From Variovorax paradoxus (GTDB taxonomy: Bacteria > Pseudomonadota > Gammaproteobacteria > Burkholderiales > Burkholderiaceae_C): DNA of 64,000 bases. The position numbers and the translations under genes were made by a program. Where the stretch lies: the NCBI RefSeq assembly GCF_030815855.1, contig NZ_JAUSXG010000001.1, forward strand, positions 4,216,001 to 4,280,000. Direction: 5' to 3'. Every line of letters begins with the position of its first letter. Within the stretch, counting starts at the first letter, position 1. Of the stretch, positions 1 to 7,161 are shown piece by piece. The notes under the pieces are model-generated. The model worked only from the letters and a program-made list of their open reading frames with translations. It did not search any database and had not been told where the DNA came from.

Positions 1-2
1 GC

Positions 3-140
3 AAGGCTTGCCAGATGCAGGTTTACACCCTCGGGGCAAATGCTGGCGATTACTGGGCCAACGTGTTTTTCCTGACGTGGATGGTGCTTGGCCTGAGCTA
101 TGCGATGTATGTGACGCTCAAGATTTGGTTCCGGGCGTAG
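3..140 (+). CDS. C-terminal fragment of a membrane protein (cut by window start)
   Basis: The reading frame is open from the window edge to a TAG at 138-140 and encodes 45 residues. Most of it is one hydrophobic, aromatic-rich segment (around YWANVFFLTWMVLGLSYAMY) followed by a basic tail ending KIWFRA, which is what the last transmembrane helix of an inner-membrane protein with a short cytoplasmic tail looks like. The start lies outside the window, so neither family nor function can be given. Confidence 0.45.
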   Translation, partial: KACQMQVYTLGANAGDYWANVFFLTWMVLGLSYAMYVTLKIWFRA

Positions 141-275
141 GGCTGCCGGAGCGGCGGCGACTGCGAAGCGTAGGGGCATGACTCAAGCGATCTTGCTGCA
201 CGTCGAGCACGACGAGTGTGCAGATCCAATGCGTCAGGCATATACCCGCGCCTGATACGGTGGGCGCGGCAGGCT

Positions 276-305
276 GCGGTCGGCCAGGAGAGGAAGTTGG
301 CGCGA
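276..305 (+). repeat. Degenerate dispersed repeat, copy 1
   Basis: GCGGTCGGCCAGGAGAGGAA is a copy of a short motif (approximately GCNGTCGGCCAGNAGCGGACATTCGG) that recurs between genes in the first 4.3 kb and again near 17.4 kb. It lies in the 217-bp gap between the partial first gene and the small membrane protein gene. I see no terminator-type hairpin in it. Confidence 0.5.
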
Positions 306-357
306 GCGCTTCAGTCCCGGACAATGATGGTTCCGCATTCAATCGGAGGGACTCCCC

Positions 358-522
358 GTGAAGTTCGCCCACTACTTTTCAATTGCCTGTGTCGCCCTCG
401 CGATAGGGCTGCTCGCTGCTGGAGCATCCGGAGCAGCAGCTTTCGCCTTTGGAGTGTCGTTTGCGGTTGAGCTCGTTGGCTCAGTAATCACTGGAAAGCA
501 GACGAACGACAGTGAACGATGA
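358..522 (+). CDS. Small hydrophobic membrane protein, 54 aa
   Basis: GTG start at 358 with a good Shine-Dalgarno (GGAGG at 345-349, 8 nt upstream) and a TGA at 520-522. The product begins MKFAHYFSIACVALAIGLL and has two hydrophobic stretches (about residues 8-22 and 26-45) before a polar tail ending GKQTNDSER. It looks like a small inner-membrane protein. Its end overlaps the possible GTG start (512) of the next gene by 11 nt, so the two may be translated together. No known function. Confidence 0.55.
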   Translation: MKFAHYFSIACVALAIGLLAAGASGAAAFAFGVSFAVELVGSVITGKQTNDSER

Positions 523-907
523 GCGGCTGTACGCGGCCAGAACCCGTCATTCAAAACCGCCCTCAAAAATGGACATAACACGCATCCAGCGCTCGGTCTT
601 CTACCGCTATCAGCACGTGACCGGTCCAAAGTGCGTCCTGGTTTCCGTTCGATTTGGAAAGGCGCCGCCGAATGGCCCAACGTTGATTCGGCTACTCGCG
701 ATGGATCGAACGGAAGCCGCAGTCCAGTTTGACCTGTCGAATCACGTGTCCGAGATACTGGCTGGTGTGGTTCGGGCAAACTCTGAACTTGGAAGCCGCC
801 TTGAAGTTGAGGCGATTGAGGTCGTCCCCGACGACTATCCAGGAAAGGGCCAGGCCGAGCACGTCGCCTATCAAATCGCAATGGCCGTGGGTCGGGGCGA
901 GGTATAG
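512..907 (+). CDS. Hypothetical protein, about 112-131 aa
   Basis: Soluble protein without recognisable domains. Two starts are possible. GTG at 512 overlaps the upstream small gene. ATG at 569 gives a 112-residue product starting MDITRIQRSVFYRYQHVTG, and I prefer it because the first 19 residues of the long form look non-native (basic and Ser-rich). The rest alternates beta-like and amphipathic segments (CVLVSVRFGK, LEVEAIEVVPDDYP). It is followed by a copy of the local dispersed repeat at 910. Function unknown. Confidence 0.5.
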   Translation: MNDERLYAARTRHSKPPSKMDITRIQRSVFYRYQHVTGPKCVLVSVRFGKAPPNGPTLIRLLAMDRTEAAVQFDLSNHVSEILAGVVRANSELGSRLEVEAIEVVPDDYPGKGQAEHVAYQIAMAVGRGEV

Positions 908-909
908 CG

Positions 910-940
910 GCAGTCGGCCAGGAGCGGAATTTGCGCGGCG
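910..940 (+). repeat. Degenerate dispersed repeat, copy 2
   Basis: GCAGTCGGCCAGGAGCGGAA starts 3 nt after the stop codon of the preceding gene. It matches copy 1 at 276 in 18 of its first 20 positions. Placement right behind a stop codon is shared with other copies in this block. Confidence 0.5.
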
Positions 941-964
941 CCACTTTTTCATGAGGCCCCAATC

Positions 965-1240
965 ATGTTGGCAGTAAAAGTTTCAGGCTATGACTCGCTG
1001 CAATCCCTCATCGATTGGGCTGGCAGTTACATGGTTGACCTTGGCTATGTCTCCCATGAAGGGGCTGGCTTCGCTTTGGTTTCTCCCGACGAAGACGCCT
1101 CAGTGAACTCGTTGGAAGACTTCGTTTGGTTCCGAGGGGTCGTCGCGAGCTCGCTGCCTCCTGGATTGCGGAGCATGACCGTACACATGGACCCAGTCGA
1201 CCCGGAAAGCGAAAAAGGACTGCGGAAACTTGCGGACTGA
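965..1240 (+). CDS. Hypothetical protein, 91 aa
   Basis: ATG start at 965, TGA at 1238-1240. An acidic soluble protein (MLAVKVSGYDSLQSLIDWAG...) with no family I recognise. The even mix of hydrophobic and charged residues and the lack of a long overlapping ORF favour a real gene. It sits in the run of small unknown genes at the left edge. The 197 bp downstream (1241-1437) hold only degenerate repeat-like sequence. Confidence 0.5.
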   Translation: MLAVKVSGYDSLQSLIDWAGSYMVDLGYVSHEGAGFALVSPDEDASVNSLEDFVWFRGVVASSLPPGLRSMTVHMDPVDPESEKGLRKLAD

Positions 1241-1437
1241 GTGACCGCTTCGGGCAATCTGGAATGCCTCTTCTGGGCCCGGAGCGGTCTTTTGGACGGC
1301 TCCAAAGCGGCCATTGATCTGCGCAACAAGCGGCATTCAACACCCGCTGTTCCGCGCAACTACATGAGGTAAATCGCCGGGCTTTTGCTCATGCCGAGGA
1401 GATCCAGGCTGGTCTGTGAGAGAGTCCCCGCAAAGGC

Positions 1438-1890
1438 TTAGGAAGCCCCAGTGCAGCGGACGCTGACCATGACTGCTCCGGGCAAGGCTGTTCGCGAAGC
1501 AAATTCATCCCTCGGGTTGTTCTGTTTAAAGGGCATGACTGGCCCTAATGGGTAGATTCGAACGTAGCTCGGGAGATGAGAGGTCAAGTAAGCACCCACG
1601 GTATGGCTTCGCACCCGCGCTGAACTCTCCTCCCGGTCCGAAGAGCCGACCGCGGCAAATCCGACGGCGTCCACCACCACGCTGCCCGCAGCAAGCTCCG
1701 AGCAACGGCGTTGCTCCAAGAAGACAGAAATGGCCTCGACTGCTTTGGCGTTCTCGCCTTCAACGGGTCCAAGAGGTGACGGCAAAAAAAGTACTACGTC
1801 TTTGGTCGCGGCTCGTGAATCTGCTCGAGCGCAAATGCTGAATCCGAGGCTGGCGCCCAGCATAAGAAGCACTGTGAGTCGTCGTTCCAT
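1438..1890 (-). CDS. Exported hypothetical protein, 150 aa
   Basis: The N-terminus MERRLTVLLMLGASLGFSIC followed by ARADS is a typical Sec signal peptide with probable cleavage after ARA (about residue 23), so the protein should be periplasmic. The mature part has two cysteines (QRRCSEL near residue 62 and VRCTGAS at the end) that could pair as a disulfide. No domain recognised, although segments such as VVVDAVGFAAVGSSDREESSA faintly recall OmpA-like C-terminal domains. That resemblance is weak and is not used for naming. Confidence 0.55.
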   Translation of the reverse strand: MERRLTVLLMLGASLGFSICARADSRAATKDVVLFLPSPLGPVEGENAKAVEAISVFLEQRRCSELAAGSVVVDAVGFAAVGSSDREESSARVRSHTVGAYLTSHLPSYVRIYPLGPVMPFKQNNPRDEFASRTALPGAVMVSVRCTGAS

Positions 1891-1979
1891 AACTTCCTCG
1901 AATCGCTAGTCACTTTTCTCGATCATGGGCCTGCCAAGATGAGTGCCGATGTCGGCTTCTCGCGATGAGGTCTGGTCAT

Positions 1980-2171
1980 TTACTTTTTGCGCAGCCGACC
2001 TCGCTTGAAGCGCAGGAACATGCCACCAGCGAGAACGGCCAGCATGCCTGCCAAGACTAGTTGTCCAATGAATGCGGCGAGAGCTGCCCCTGAGATTAGG
2101 CCCAATCCAACGGCACCGTGGACGAGGTGCATTGCTGCATCGAACTTTGCTCCAGGATAGAACTTAGCCAT
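1980..2171 (-). CDS. Small membrane protein, 63 aa
   Basis: ATG at 2171. The product MAKFYPGAKFDAAMHLVHGA... has two predicted transmembrane helices (about residues 18-36 and 38-53) and a strongly basic tail RFKRGRLRKK, which by the positive-inside rule should be cytoplasmic. No known family. It is separated by 48 bp from the hypothetical gene ending at 2220, on the same strand. Confidence 0.5.
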   Translation of the reverse strand: MAKFYPGAKFDAAMHLVHGAVGLGLISGAALAAFIGQLVLAGMLAVLAGGMFLRFKRGRLRKK

Positions 2172-2219
2172 TTGGGTTCGGTTGTGGGCGGTGGAACGTC
2201 TAATGGTGGCCTGGGCGAC

Positions 2220-2462
2220 CTAGTCCATGAGCTTGCCGTCTTGCCAGTACTCATACAAAGCACCGGGGGTGTTGACGCAAAAGATTAGCGTGGACGGCGC
2301 CTCCAGTTCGATGAGGATTTCGGTATCTACAGCTCCGCCGATAGAGACGACCTCGCATTCCGAACCAGGCGGAAGGTGAAACTCTTTTGCCCACGGTTCC
2401 ACGATGATCGATAGAGCAGTGGCGAACGAGTTTTTCAGTTTTACGGAACTTCTGTTTGTCAT
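2220..2462 (-). CDS. Hypothetical protein, 80 aa
   Basis: The frame is open back to 2732, but the part before 2555 overlaps the convincing gene ending at 2557 and is low-complexity basic sequence. I take the ATG at 2462 (MTNRSSVKLKNSFATALSII). An ATG at 2555, one base after the neighbouring stop, is the alternative. The stretch 2463-2555 contains a dispersed-repeat copy, which argues it is intergenic. The product has an acidic C-terminal half (EILIELEAPSTLIF) and no recognised domain. Confidence 0.5.
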   Translation of the reverse strand: MTNRSSVKLKNSFATALSIIVEPWAKEFHLPPGSECEVVSIGGAVDTEILIELEAPSTLIFCVNTPGALYEYWQDGKLMD

Positions 2463-2480
2463 TTTGATGTTCACCAACTG

Positions 2481-2510
2481 CGCCTTCGTACGTCTGGTTC
2501 TGGCCGAGTT
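2481..2510 (-). repeat. Degenerate dispersed repeat, copy 3
   Basis: Reading the minus strand, AACTCGGCCAGAACCAGACG follows the consensus of the local repeat (TCGGCCAGNANCNGAC). It lies between the stop of the 2557-2892 gene and the preferred start of the 2220-2462 gene. Confidence 0.4.
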
Positions 2511-2556
2511 CTGTCGTGCAGGCGCGGGTTTCAGCGAGCTTGAGGGCGGGCGCATG

Positions 2557-2892
2557 CTAAGGGTTTGGATGGGCCCAGAATTTCCACCACGGGCGTTGTT
2601 CCGCGCAGATTTCTGTACAGCTCTCGGCCGCGTATTTGCGAGCCGAGAATATCGGCTCGACTGCCGCGTCGGGCTCAGTGGCAAGTATGAAAGGGTCTTC
2701 GCCATAGCCTCGGTACGCAGCGAAAAGCTCATCGGACTTCATTCCCGGCCGATAGCTTGAGAGGAGGAATTCATCAACGATGGCCTCTGCTGCAGCCACG
2801 GCCGCTTGGTGAGATTCGAAAACGCCCGCCGGGTGTCGCTTCGATTCCTCCATGAAGACATAGTTGTCGTCGACAAAGACTTTGTAGGGCAT
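2557..2892 (-). CDS. Conserved hypothetical protein, 111 aa
   Basis: ATG at 2892, TAG at 2557-2559. MPYKVFVDDNYVFMEESKRH... looks like a compact soluble alpha/beta protein with a helix rich in Ala/Glu (AAVAAAEAIVDEFL) and an unusual aromatic C-terminus RPWWKFWAHPNP. WWKFW-type tails occur in several small uncharacterised proteobacterial proteins, but I cannot assign a family. Probably followed on the same strand by the 80-aa gene. Confidence 0.6.
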   Translation of the reverse strand: MPYKVFVDDNYVFMEESKRHPAGVFESHQAAVAAAEAIVDEFLLSSYRPGMKSDELFAAYRGYGEDPFILATEPDAAVEPIFSARKYAAESCTEICAEQRPWWKFWAHPNP

Positions 2893-2940
2893 ACACAGTC
2901 ATGCGATTCGGCGCCGCGCTGTTGTTACAACCAAGATGCT

Positions 2941-2979
2941 AGCCGAATGTCAGGTTCTGGCCGACTGTAGCCGCACAGC
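2941..2979 (-). repeat. Degenerate dispersed repeat, copy 4 (best preserved)
   Basis: On the minus strand, CTACAGTCGGCCAGAACCTG followed by ACATTCGGCT is the fullest copy of the motif. It lies in the 126-bp gap between two minus-strand small genes. Confidence 0.5.
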
Positions 2980-3018
2980 TTTTGGTGCAAGGGTTCAAGA
3001 AAGATGTTGGACTGATCA

Positions 3019-3306
3019 TCAATCGCCTCGGCGGAGCGACACTTGTCCGCCGATGCTCTCAAGGGAATGACACATCCCACTCGAATGGCTGTCATCAGCA
3101 AGGAACACCTCAAAGATTTTCCGCGCGGCAATCTTCTTCACCACTTTCTTTGCCTCTGTGCGGGACATGGGAGTGCTCAGTTGTAGTGACCGCATGAACA
3201 GTCCTTCCACGTAGCTTCCCATGCCGGGAAACCATGCTGTGGATTCGTCCCACCCAGTGACTCGCAGCGTGCATGAACTTGAAAGTACCCGCTTGGAAGT
3301 AGCCAT
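3019..3306 (-). CDS. Hypothetical protein, about 95 aa
   Basis: I chose the ATG at 3306 (MATSKRVLSSSCTLRVTGWD). The frame also has an upstream ATG at 3330, but that stretch (3301-3330) is a copy of the dispersed repeat and no Shine-Dalgarno supports it. The middle contains a basic amphipathic helix (SRTEAKKVVKKIAARKIFEV). No recognised family. Confidence 0.45.
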   Translation of the reverse strand: MATSKRVLSSSCTLRVTGWDESTAWFPGMGSYVEGLFMRSLQLSTPMSRTEAKKVVKKIAARKIFEVFLADDSHSSGMCHSLESIGGQVSLRRGD

Positions 3307-3330
3307 TAGAAGGTCTGGTTGTGGCCGCAT
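3301..3330 (-). repeat. Degenerate dispersed repeat, copy 5
   Basis: Minus strand ATGCGGCCACAACCAGACCT resembles copies 3 and 4 (GGCCAGAACCAGAC). It overlaps the first codons of the 3019-3306 gene, so it also decides against the longer start at 3330. Confidence 0.35.
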
Positions 3331-3341
3331 TCTGCCTTTGC

Positions 3342-4181
3342 TTACTCGCCTGCGGCCAGGCTGCGCAACCGCTCCAGGATTAAGTCGGCGGCCTCGCTCG
3401 CGCTGACGAGTGCCGAACCAATGACCAGGCGGTTTGTGGTCCAGACCTCGTATTCATGGCGAAGGACCGCCTCCCAGGTCGGCAGAGTGTGCTCCGGGAT
3501 GTCAGCTTTGCGGCTCTCCACACGCCTGCGGTGTTCGGCTGGGTCAGAGCACACGATTTCAACCTCGAGCAAGTCCGAGGATGTGCTGGTTGCCACAGCC
3601 CGCCACGCTTCGCGGGTGATCGATAGCGGATTGACGCAGTCGGCAACTACTGTCATGCCAAGCGCGAGATTGGACCTCGCAAGCTCGTAGGCAACGATGT
3701 AGCCTGCTGAGCCAATCTCCTCGAGAACGCTCAGCTTCATGAGCGCTTGCTCAATGGTGTCGATGCGCAGATAGGCGGAGGGCGAACGAACAACGAGTTC
3801 GCGCGCTATGGCAGTTTTGCCGGTGCCCGGTAGCCCGCCGAGAACAATCAGCATCGGGTTCTCCGTGATGGGGTCGATTGAACCTGAGTGGCGATGACGG
3901 AGGTCCCCAGTTGGCCGAATAAAGACTTCAAGGCCCCGCCCGGATTTCCTCGGGAGGCCATCATCGGGCGGTCGCTGCTTGGGCTTTGGTGATGGAAGCT
4001 GCTCGTCGCTCTCCGAATTCAGCGCCGCGGACAGCTCAGCAGCGGGAAGTCGTTTCATCAGGGCCTCTACCTCTCGCGAGTACCCGCGATCGTTCGGCTC
4101 AGTGCCACGCTGCGCCTTTCTCTTGTACTGCTGCGCGAAAGCCGCCAATTCAGCGCTCATGCGGTTGGTACGTCGGGACAT
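3342..4181 (-). CDS. P-loop (AAA/kinase-type) NTPase fused in frame to a small N-terminal protein
   Basis: Two parts in one frame, numbered from ATG 4181. Residues 1-60 are a basic/acidic helical mini-protein (AAFAQQYKRKAQRG, SREVEALMKRLPAAELSAAL). Residues 110-279 are a P-loop phosphotransferase with Walker A GGLPGTGKT right after MLIVL. Later motifs (VVADCVNPLSITREAWR, VCSDPAEHRRRVESR) resemble the small zeta-toxin/nucleotide-kinase-like AAA proteins. An internal ATG at 3854 has its own Shine-Dalgarno (GGAG at 3861-3864), so the kinase is probably also, or only, made from there as a 170-aa protein. The linker contains a copy of the local intergenic repeat, suggesting two genes that lost a stop between them. 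Substrate unknown. Confidence 0.6.
   Translation of the reverse strand: MSRRTNRMSAELAAFAQQYKRKAQRGTEPNDRGYSREVEALMKRLPAAELSAALNSESDEQLPSPKPKQRPPDDGLPRKSGRGLEVFIRPTGDLRHRHSGSIDPITENPMLIVLGGLPGTGKTAIARELVVRSPSAYLRIDTIEQALMKLSVLEEIGSAGYIVAYELARSNLALGMTVVADCVNPLSITREAWRAVATSTSSDLLEVEIVCSDPAEHRRRVESRKADIPEHTLPTWEAVLRHEYEVWTTNRLVIGSALVSASEAADLILERLRSLAAGE
3852..3864 (-). promoter_or_regulatory. Internal Shine-Dalgarno and start codon for the P-loop kinase
   Basis: On the minus strand CACGGAGAACCCGATGCTG places GGAG (3861-3864) 6 nt before ATG (3852-3854), immediately ahead of the codons for MLIVLGGLPGTGKT. This is where an independent kinase of the usual size for the family would begin, so it competes with the in-frame upstream start at 4181. 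Confidence 0.5.
3896..3921 (-). repeat. Degenerate dispersed repeat, copy inside the fused ORF
   Basis: Minus strand ATTCGGCCAACTGGGGACCT is similar to the other local copies (TCGGCCA followed by GGAC). It is translated as the linker around VFIRPTGDLRHRH of the 3342-4181 frame, so this linker looks like former intergenic sequence. Confidence 0.35.
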
Positions 4182-4232
4182 CAGCTGAATTTTAGAGAGC
4201 GTTGATCTCAAGGACTGCGGTCTGAACATTAC

Positions 4233-4263
4233 GCGTCAACGCCTTTCCGCTTCTGGCCGCATC
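4233..4263 (-). repeat. Degenerate dispersed repeat, copy 6
   Basis: Minus strand ATGCGGCCAGAAGCGGAAAG is a clear copy of the motif. It lies between the stop of the 4281-4592 gene and the start of the kinase gene at 4181, again just downstream of a stop codon. Confidence 0.5.
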
Positions 4264-4280
4264 AAGCAATAGCCTGCAGC

Positions 4281-4592
4281 CTAACGAAGGCGGCGGCCCC
4301 CTGGGTTCTTCGCATCCTCGTCGCGCCTGGTCGGATAGAACGGCTTCTTCTCATCGAGTTCGTAAAACAGCAGCCCGTGGATTCCCATGGCTTGGGTCTT
4401 GACCACTCGGCGCTCCCAGAGCGCCTCGAACGCACTATTGAGAGCTGTGTCGTCGGCCCGGCGCCTATAAACCTCATCGATGAACGCGACGTCCTGGCCA
4501 TCAGGAAAGATGAGCGCGAACTCCTCGTCGGTGGCCGCAAAGATGTCATACACGCAGTTCACTGCGCCATCGATGACCTGAATGTTCTTCAT
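4281..4592 (-). CDS. Conserved hypothetical protein, 103 aa
   Basis: ATG at 4592. MKNIQVIDGAVNCVYDIFAATDEEFALIFP... belongs to a family of small uncharacterised proteobacterial proteins that I recognise by its start (MKNIQVIDGA.NC.Y.IF.AT..EF) and the motif GIHGLLFYELDEKKPFYPTR. It is soluble and acidic. Biochemical role unknown. It heads the minus-strand run that includes the kinase. Confidence 0.7.
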   Translation of the reverse strand: MKNIQVIDGAVNCVYDIFAATDEEFALIFPDGQDVAFIDEVYRRRADDTALNSAFEALWERRVVKTQAMGIHGLLFYELDEKKPFYPTRRDEDAKNPGGRRLR

Positions 4593-4646
4593 GTAAAACT
4601 CGGAATGAATTCGACATCGTCGATCGGCTCTCGGCCGTTTGCGCGA

Positions 4647-4925
4647 TCAGGGAGCGAATCCATTGATGCTCCAGAACGCTCGCAGAGCTACCGCCTCCAC
4701 AAACCACCACTGGCCGAGGAGAAGGCCTATCGCTACCCCCGTGATGGGTATGGCCTTCAGTCTGGTTTGTCTAAGCAGCCGCGCCGCGAACAGTACGCTG
4801 AGCATCATCAGGCCGGCCAGAGATGCGTAATACCATTTGCTTCCAGCAAGGCTCTCTCGCGCAAATGCGGTGAGTCCAGAAGTAAGGGCAAACGCCGCCC
4901 ACGGCCCAACGCTCCGCAAGTTCAT
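4647..4925 (-). CDS. Small membrane protein, 92 aa
   Basis: The frame is open back to 5117, but that part lies inside the hydrolase gene ending at 4930. ATG at 4925, just past that stop, gives MNLRSVGPWAAFALTSGLTA with three hydrophobic segments (about residues 8-22, 32-46 and 58-76). It is most likely a small inner-membrane protein co-transcribed with the hydrolase. No family recognised. Confidence 0.5.
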   Translation of the reverse strand: MNLRSVGPWAAFALTSGLTAFARESLAGSKWYYASLAGLMMLSVLFAARLLRQTRLKAIPITGVAIGLLLGQWWFVEAVALRAFWSINGFAP

Positions 4926-4929
4926 GGAC

Positions 4930-6201
4930 CTAGTCGTCAACGAGGCCGTTGCGCAGGAAAGCGAGCATTCTTGGCCATGAGTCCTGTCGTGCACGTGCCG
5001 CCCCTTCAGCAGTCCCTCCCATGTCCATCTCTTCGCCAGACACTGGATGCTTCGACTTGAGCATGGTTGTCGGACCGTTTGGCCAAGCGATGCTGTGTCC
5101 CGCCCCGGCGTACGCAAGGTGCTCCACGCGATGGTGAAAGCCTTGTTGTTTGAAGCGCTGCACGGCGAATTCTGTCAGTTCGGTCGACGGCCAAAGCTTG
5201 TCGTCGATGCCGGTGATCATGAGGACGGGCCCGTTGATTTTTTCTACTCGGATGGAAGTCTTATCCGCGTATGCGGCATCCCTCAACGGAATGAAATACC
5301 AGTCGAAGCTGCCCTTTCGTGCGGCGCCAACGGCCAGCGCCTTGTCCCACTGCTCATGGGTAAGCGTTCGGGCATAGGGAATCTCTTCGCCGTTCTGTGT
5401 CCATGCGCTGTATCCGCTTTCGGGGTACGCTGGCCACAGGATGCCGCTGGGAACGTAGGCGACCACCGCCCGGATTTCAGGGTAGGTCGCACCTAGAAGC
5501 AACGCAAGTTCTCCGCCTCGCGAGACACCCACGACTCCGATGTTGTTCGCGGCGACGCTCGTCTGAGCCGACAGCCACTCCAGTGCTGTGCCAAAGTATT
5601 CAAGCGGGATGCGATCGAGGGTTGGCGGCAAGCCTTCTGCGGCGAAATACGCCAATGCGAGCGCTGCATACCCGCGGGACGCCAGCAATGCAGCCATCTC
5701 CTGAGACCAAGCCAGTCCACCATTGGAACCGCCAACTACAAGCACGGCCCGGTGCGGTCCGGGTTGGGCGGGCTCGTACATCTTGCCGAAAAGCCCACGC
5801 ACTCGCACCTCCCGCGACACGACGCCAGGTCCGACATAGACGCGCCGAATGGGATGGGAGATACGCGATGCGCCGTCTTCCCGCTCCGCAACCAGTGTCG
5901 AGGTCAGAGGGTCATTGCTCATGCCCGGGAAGCCCCTGGCAATGTCTCGATCCACCGGCGCCCGAGACCAGAAGAGCCCCATCGCATCCGCTCCTTCGTA
6001 TGCCCCCGAAATCGGCGCATGGCTGCTGAGGTCCACAACTCCGTTGGAGTCAGCCTTGAAGGTGGCACTCGACAAGAGAACAACATCATTGAAGCCGCTC
6101 CAGAGCTTCAAGGTAATTACCGCCCCGGGCTGAAGATCCAAAACGCGAATTGCAAGAGTCTCATCAACGAGACAGGTCTGGGGCAATGTGTCGAACTTCA
6201 T
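4930..6201 (-). CDS. BAAT/acyl-CoA thioesterase-type alpha/beta hydrolase
   Basis: 423 aa. The N-terminal ~130 residues (DETLAIRVLDLQPG, beta-rich) match the acyl-CoA thioesterase/bile-acid-CoA amino acid N-acyltransferase N-terminal domain, and the rest is an alpha/beta hydrolase of the dienelactone-hydrolase type. Visible triad: Ser227 in the elbow GVSRGGE, an Asp in GIDDKLWPS (about 333), and His369 in AGAGHSIAWP. The nucleophile is Ser rather than the Cys of true BAAT enzymes, which favours a thioesterase or other hydrolase. No signal peptide, so cytoplasmic. Probably in one transcript with the small membrane protein downstream (4-bp gap). Confidence 0.8.
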   Translation of the reverse strand: MKFDTLPQTCLVDETLAIRVLDLQPGAVITLKLWSGFNDVVLLSSATFKADSNGVVDLSSHAPISGAYEGADAMGLFWSRAPVDRDIARGFPGMSNDPLTSTLVAEREDGASRISHPIRRVYVGPGVVSREVRVRGLFGKMYEPAQPGPHRAVLVVGGSNGGLAWSQEMAALLASRGYAALALAYFAAEGLPPTLDRIPLEYFGTALEWLSAQTSVAANNIGVVGVSRGGELALLLGATYPEIRAVVAYVPSGILWPAYPESGYSAWTQNGEEIPYARTLTHEQWDKALAVGAARKGSFDWYFIPLRDAAYADKTSIRVEKINGPVLMITGIDDKLWPSTELTEFAVQRFKQQGFHHRVEHLAYAGAGHSIAWPNGPTTMLKSKHPVSGEEMDMGGTAEGAARARQDSWPRMLAFLRNGLVDD

Positions 6202-6310
6202 CTGCCGAGGAGAAGAAATGTCGGGTCTTGAGCATATACCGGCGTGCCCATCGATCAGGCCGCCGGCAGCGGTCTCCCACCGCCAAGGCGGAATTTCCTC
6301 GTCGCTTCTC

Positions 6311-7135
6311 TCAGGTCTCTCTTCGAGTCGGCAGTGCCAACCGCGGCTTGCCCAGCACCTGAGTCGCCACCCGCGACGCGAACCGCCGCGTCAAGAAACG
6401 CACGCCGAAGCACGACAGCTTGTTGAACAGGCCGGGCACGACCGTGCGCTTGCCGCGCAGCATCGCGCGGACCGTGGCCTGCGCCACGAACTCCGCGCTC
6501 TTCGTCGATGCGTTCGCGATCCACGAGTAGTCGCCTCCGCCGGACGCGGCGTGGAAGGCGGTTTCGGTACCACCGGGGCAGATGCAGGTCACCGACAGCG
6601 AGGTGCCGCGGTGCTCGTCATGAAGACCCTCGCTGAAGTTGCGCACGAACGCCTTCGACGCGGCGTACAGCGCCATGTTCGGCACTGACTGGTAGGCGCC
6701 AGTCGACGCGATGTTCACCATGTGCGCAGGTGCGGTGCTTGTCTTGCGTGCGTCGACGAAGCACCGCGCGAGCGCGACGAGCGAGGTCATGTTGAGCTGG
6801 ACGAGCTCCGCGTCGCGCGCCCAGTCGACCTCGTCGAACCGGCGAAAGTAGCCGAACCCGGCGTTATTGATCAGGATGTCGATGGGGCCGCTGGCGGTCG
6901 CGGCGTCCCACAGCGCGCGCGCGGCATCGGCCTTGCCGAGGTCCGCGGTGACGATCTCGACGTTTACGCCCTTGCAGGTCGCGGCGACCGCCTCGAGTGC
7001 GTCGCGTCGCCGTGCCGTCAGCACGAGATCGACGCCGAGCGCCGCGAGCTCACGCGCGATGGCTGCGCCGATGCCGCTGGATGCGCCGGTCACCAATGCG
7101 CGCTTGCCGGTGTGGACGGCCGTATGTGTATTCAA
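6311..7135 (-). CDS. SDR-family NAD(P)-dependent oxidoreductase
   Basis: 274 aa classical short-chain dehydrogenase. The nucleotide-binding motif TGASSGIG is at residues 16-23, NNAG at about 90-93, the catalytic Ser at about 144, and YxxxK at Tyr157/Lys161 (ALYAASKAF). The C-terminal extension with LTRRFASRVATQVLGKPR resembles SDRs of the DltE/YqjQ type that act on lipid-like or ketone substrates. Last gene of a four-gene minus-strand run led by TetR; 26 bp separate it from the AcuI-like gene. Substrate unknown. Confidence 0.85.
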   Translation of the reverse strand: MNTHTAVHTGKRALVTGASSGIGAAIARELAALGVDLVLTARRRDALEAVAATCKGVNVEIVTADLGKADAARALWDAATASGPIDILINNAGFGYFRRFDEVDWARDAELVQLNMTSLVALARCFVDARKTSTAPAHMVNIASTGAYQSVPNMALYAASKAFVRNFSEGLHDEHRGTSLSVTCICPGGTETAFHAASGGGDYSWIANASTKSAEFVAQATVRAMLRGKRTVVPGLFNKLSCFGVRFLTRRFASRVATQVLGKPRLALPTRRET

Positions 7136-7161
7136 ATCGCTCTCCCTTTATTCCTGCGCAC

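Noticed and set aside
270..4640. Integron cassette array with attC sites
   Set aside because: Small genes separated by repeats resemble cassettes, but I found no paired RYYYAAC/GTTRRRY cores behind the genes and gene orientation is mixed. A GTTAGGC at the end of the 4281-4592 gene is isolated.
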